A stretch of DNA of 64,000 nt from assembly GCF_039909015.1 (NCBI RefSeq), contig NZ_CP150919.1, forward strand, positions 4,006,501 through 4,070,500. The letters are read 5' to 3'. Numbering within the stretch: the first letter of the stretch is position 1; each line of letters opens with the position of its first letter. The position numbers and the translations under genes were made by a program. The notes under the pieces were generated by a model that did no database searches, had not been told where the DNA came from, and saw nothing but the letters and a program-made list of their open reading frames with translations. Of the stretch, positions 63,009 through 64,000 are shown piece by piece. The stretch is from Pseudomonas grandcourensis. GTDB lineage: Bacteria > Pseudomonadota > Gammaproteobacteria > Pseudomonadales > Pseudomonadaceae.

Positions 63009-64000
63009 ATGCCCTCTATCGGCTTCGTTCGTCCCGCTTCTGGCCACGCTCTGGCATTGGTCATCGTTTCTACCCTGTCGACAGCGACCTTTGCCGCCGA
63101 CACTCAACTGCAAACCGTCACGGTTCAGGCCAGCGCCGGCGATTCCGATGATGACGCCCTGCCCACCCGGCCGGAGTCTTCGATCTACGGAGGCATCGAA
63201 ACCAAGGTGCTCGACACCCCGCGCTCGATCTCTCAGATCAATGCCGAACAGCTGGCCGACGACCCGATCCGCAGTGCCGACGACCTGGTCAAATACGCAC
63301 CCGGCATCACTCGCGGTGGCGGCCAGAACGCCGGGATCGCGCCGCAATTCCGTGCCCAGGGTTCAGAAGTGTTCCAGGACGGGCAACGTGCCTACAGCGT
63401 GCGTCACCCGGCCAACTTCAACGCCTATGAAGGCGCCGACATCGTCGCCGGTCCGTCCTCGGTGACCTACGGTTCGGTGTCAGGCAGTGGCGGTTACGTC
63501 AATTACCTGAGCAAAAAGCCGAACTTCAATGAATTCAAAACCAGGCTCAGCGGCGAGGTGGGCAGTTGGGTCCCAGACGGTGAATCCCGCGACGCGACAA
63601 AATTCAGCGTCGATAACACCGGGCCACTGAGTGACAACCTGGCCTACCGGATCAGCATCACCAAACAACGTCAGGAGGATTTCTACGACAACGTCGACAA
63701 CAACTTCGACGCGTTCTACGGCGCGCTGGCCTGGCGCAATGACAGCGTGCGCGTCGACTGGAATGCCAGTTACGACGACTACTACGACTACAACATCACC
63801 CACGGCTGGAACCGCGCCAACCAGGAACTGGTGGACAGCGGCAAGTATTACGCCGGACGGGCCACGCCGATCATCCAGAACGGCAACACTCTGTGGTCGC
63901 CGGTGCTGGCCTCCGGCGCGGCTGATGCGCCGACCCTGGGCTGGGTCAAACGCCAACGTAACGCAAAGGGGCAATACAGCGTGGTCGACGGCAGTTTCCA
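63009..64000 (+). CDS. TonB-dependent receptor (partial, C-terminus off the window)
   Basis: 330 codons are visible. A signal peptide (ending TFAA) is followed by the start of the mature protein, LQTVTVQASAGDSDDDALPT, and the plug domain: TKVLDTPRSISQINAEQLAD, ADDLVKYAPGITRGGGQNAG, VFQDGQRAYS and YEGADIVAGPSSVTYGSVSG. Barrel strands then begin. The form is that of a siderophore-type receptor, but location behind sulfur genes suggests uptake of an organosulfur compound. Confidence 0.93.
   Translation, partial: MPSIGFVRPASGHALALVIVSTLSTATFAADTQLQTVTVQASAGDSDDDALPTRPESSIYGGIETKVLDTPRSISQINAEQLADDPIRSADDLVKYAPGITRGGGQNAGIAPQFRAQGSEVFQDGQRAYSVRHPANFNAYEGADIVAGPSSVTYGSVSGSGGYVNYLSKKPNFNEFKTRLSGEVGSWVPDGESRDATKFSVDNTGPLSDNLAYRISITKQRQEDFYDNVDNNFDAFYGALAWRNDSVRVDWNASYDDYYDYNITHGWNRANQELVDSGKYYAGRATPIIQNGNTLWSPVLASGAADAPTLGWVKRQRNAKGQYSVVDGSF

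Overview
The window looks like chromosomal DNA of a Pseudomonas of the fluorescens group. The evidence is GC-rich coding sequence, a complete kynurenine/anthranilate gene set, a malate:quinone oxidoreductase gene (mqo), an OprD-type porin, a DUF6124 protein, and many REP/REPIN palindromes of the GTGGGAGCGAGC...GCTCGCTCCCAC type. All calls come from reading the sequence; no database search was run.

Layout. 1-7.8 kb holds tryptophan/kynurenine catabolism: OprD-like porin, kynU, kynR, antR, antABC and kynB, which together run from formylkynurenine to catechol. 8.1-14.8 kb is a copper/silver efflux operon (Met/Cys-rich leader protein, cusC, cusB with a fused CusF domain, cusA, cusF) whose genes overlap by 4 bp. 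15-25.9 kb is an accessory surface region: two paralogous secreted Gly-rich proteins, a DUF6502-like probable regulator in an operon with a collagen-like DUF5666-like protein and a beta-barrel protein, two paralogous GT2 glycosyltransferases and a 2-oxoglutarate oxygenase. Three copies of a TGGGA-N5-TCCCA palindrome sit at the promoters of the regulator and of both Gly-rich genes. This is the best candidate for an undescribed system.

26-34.7 kb is a patchwork bounded by three near-identical terminator palindromes (about 27.37, 30.86 and 34.66 kb). It carries an IS110-family transposase, a sorAB-like sulfite dehydrogenase, a peroxiredoxin-like/2OG-oxygenase fusion, a DUF6124 gene with a long structured leader, and an AT-rich SIR2 plus HEPN-like gene pair resembling an anti-phage module.

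34.7-48 kb is mostly core: mqo, dihydroxy-acid dehydratase, YjdF-like membrane protein, an AraC regulator with a carboxymuconolactone-decarboxylase-family protein, a scar joining two gene remnants, tctCBA and a large MscS channel. 48-56 kb has a cytochrome c/aldehyde dehydrogenase operon, an outer-membrane protein, a tandem REP array, and a permease/phospho-lyase/kinase operon that probably degrades an amino alcohol through its phosphate ester. 56-64 kb is an SfnR-like sigma-54 activator divergent from a sulfur-scavenging cluster (SsuA-like protein, hydrolase, flavin monooxygenase, solute-binding lipoprotein, TonB receptor) with a good -24/-12 promoter. No tRNA, rRNA, CRISPR array or origin was seen.
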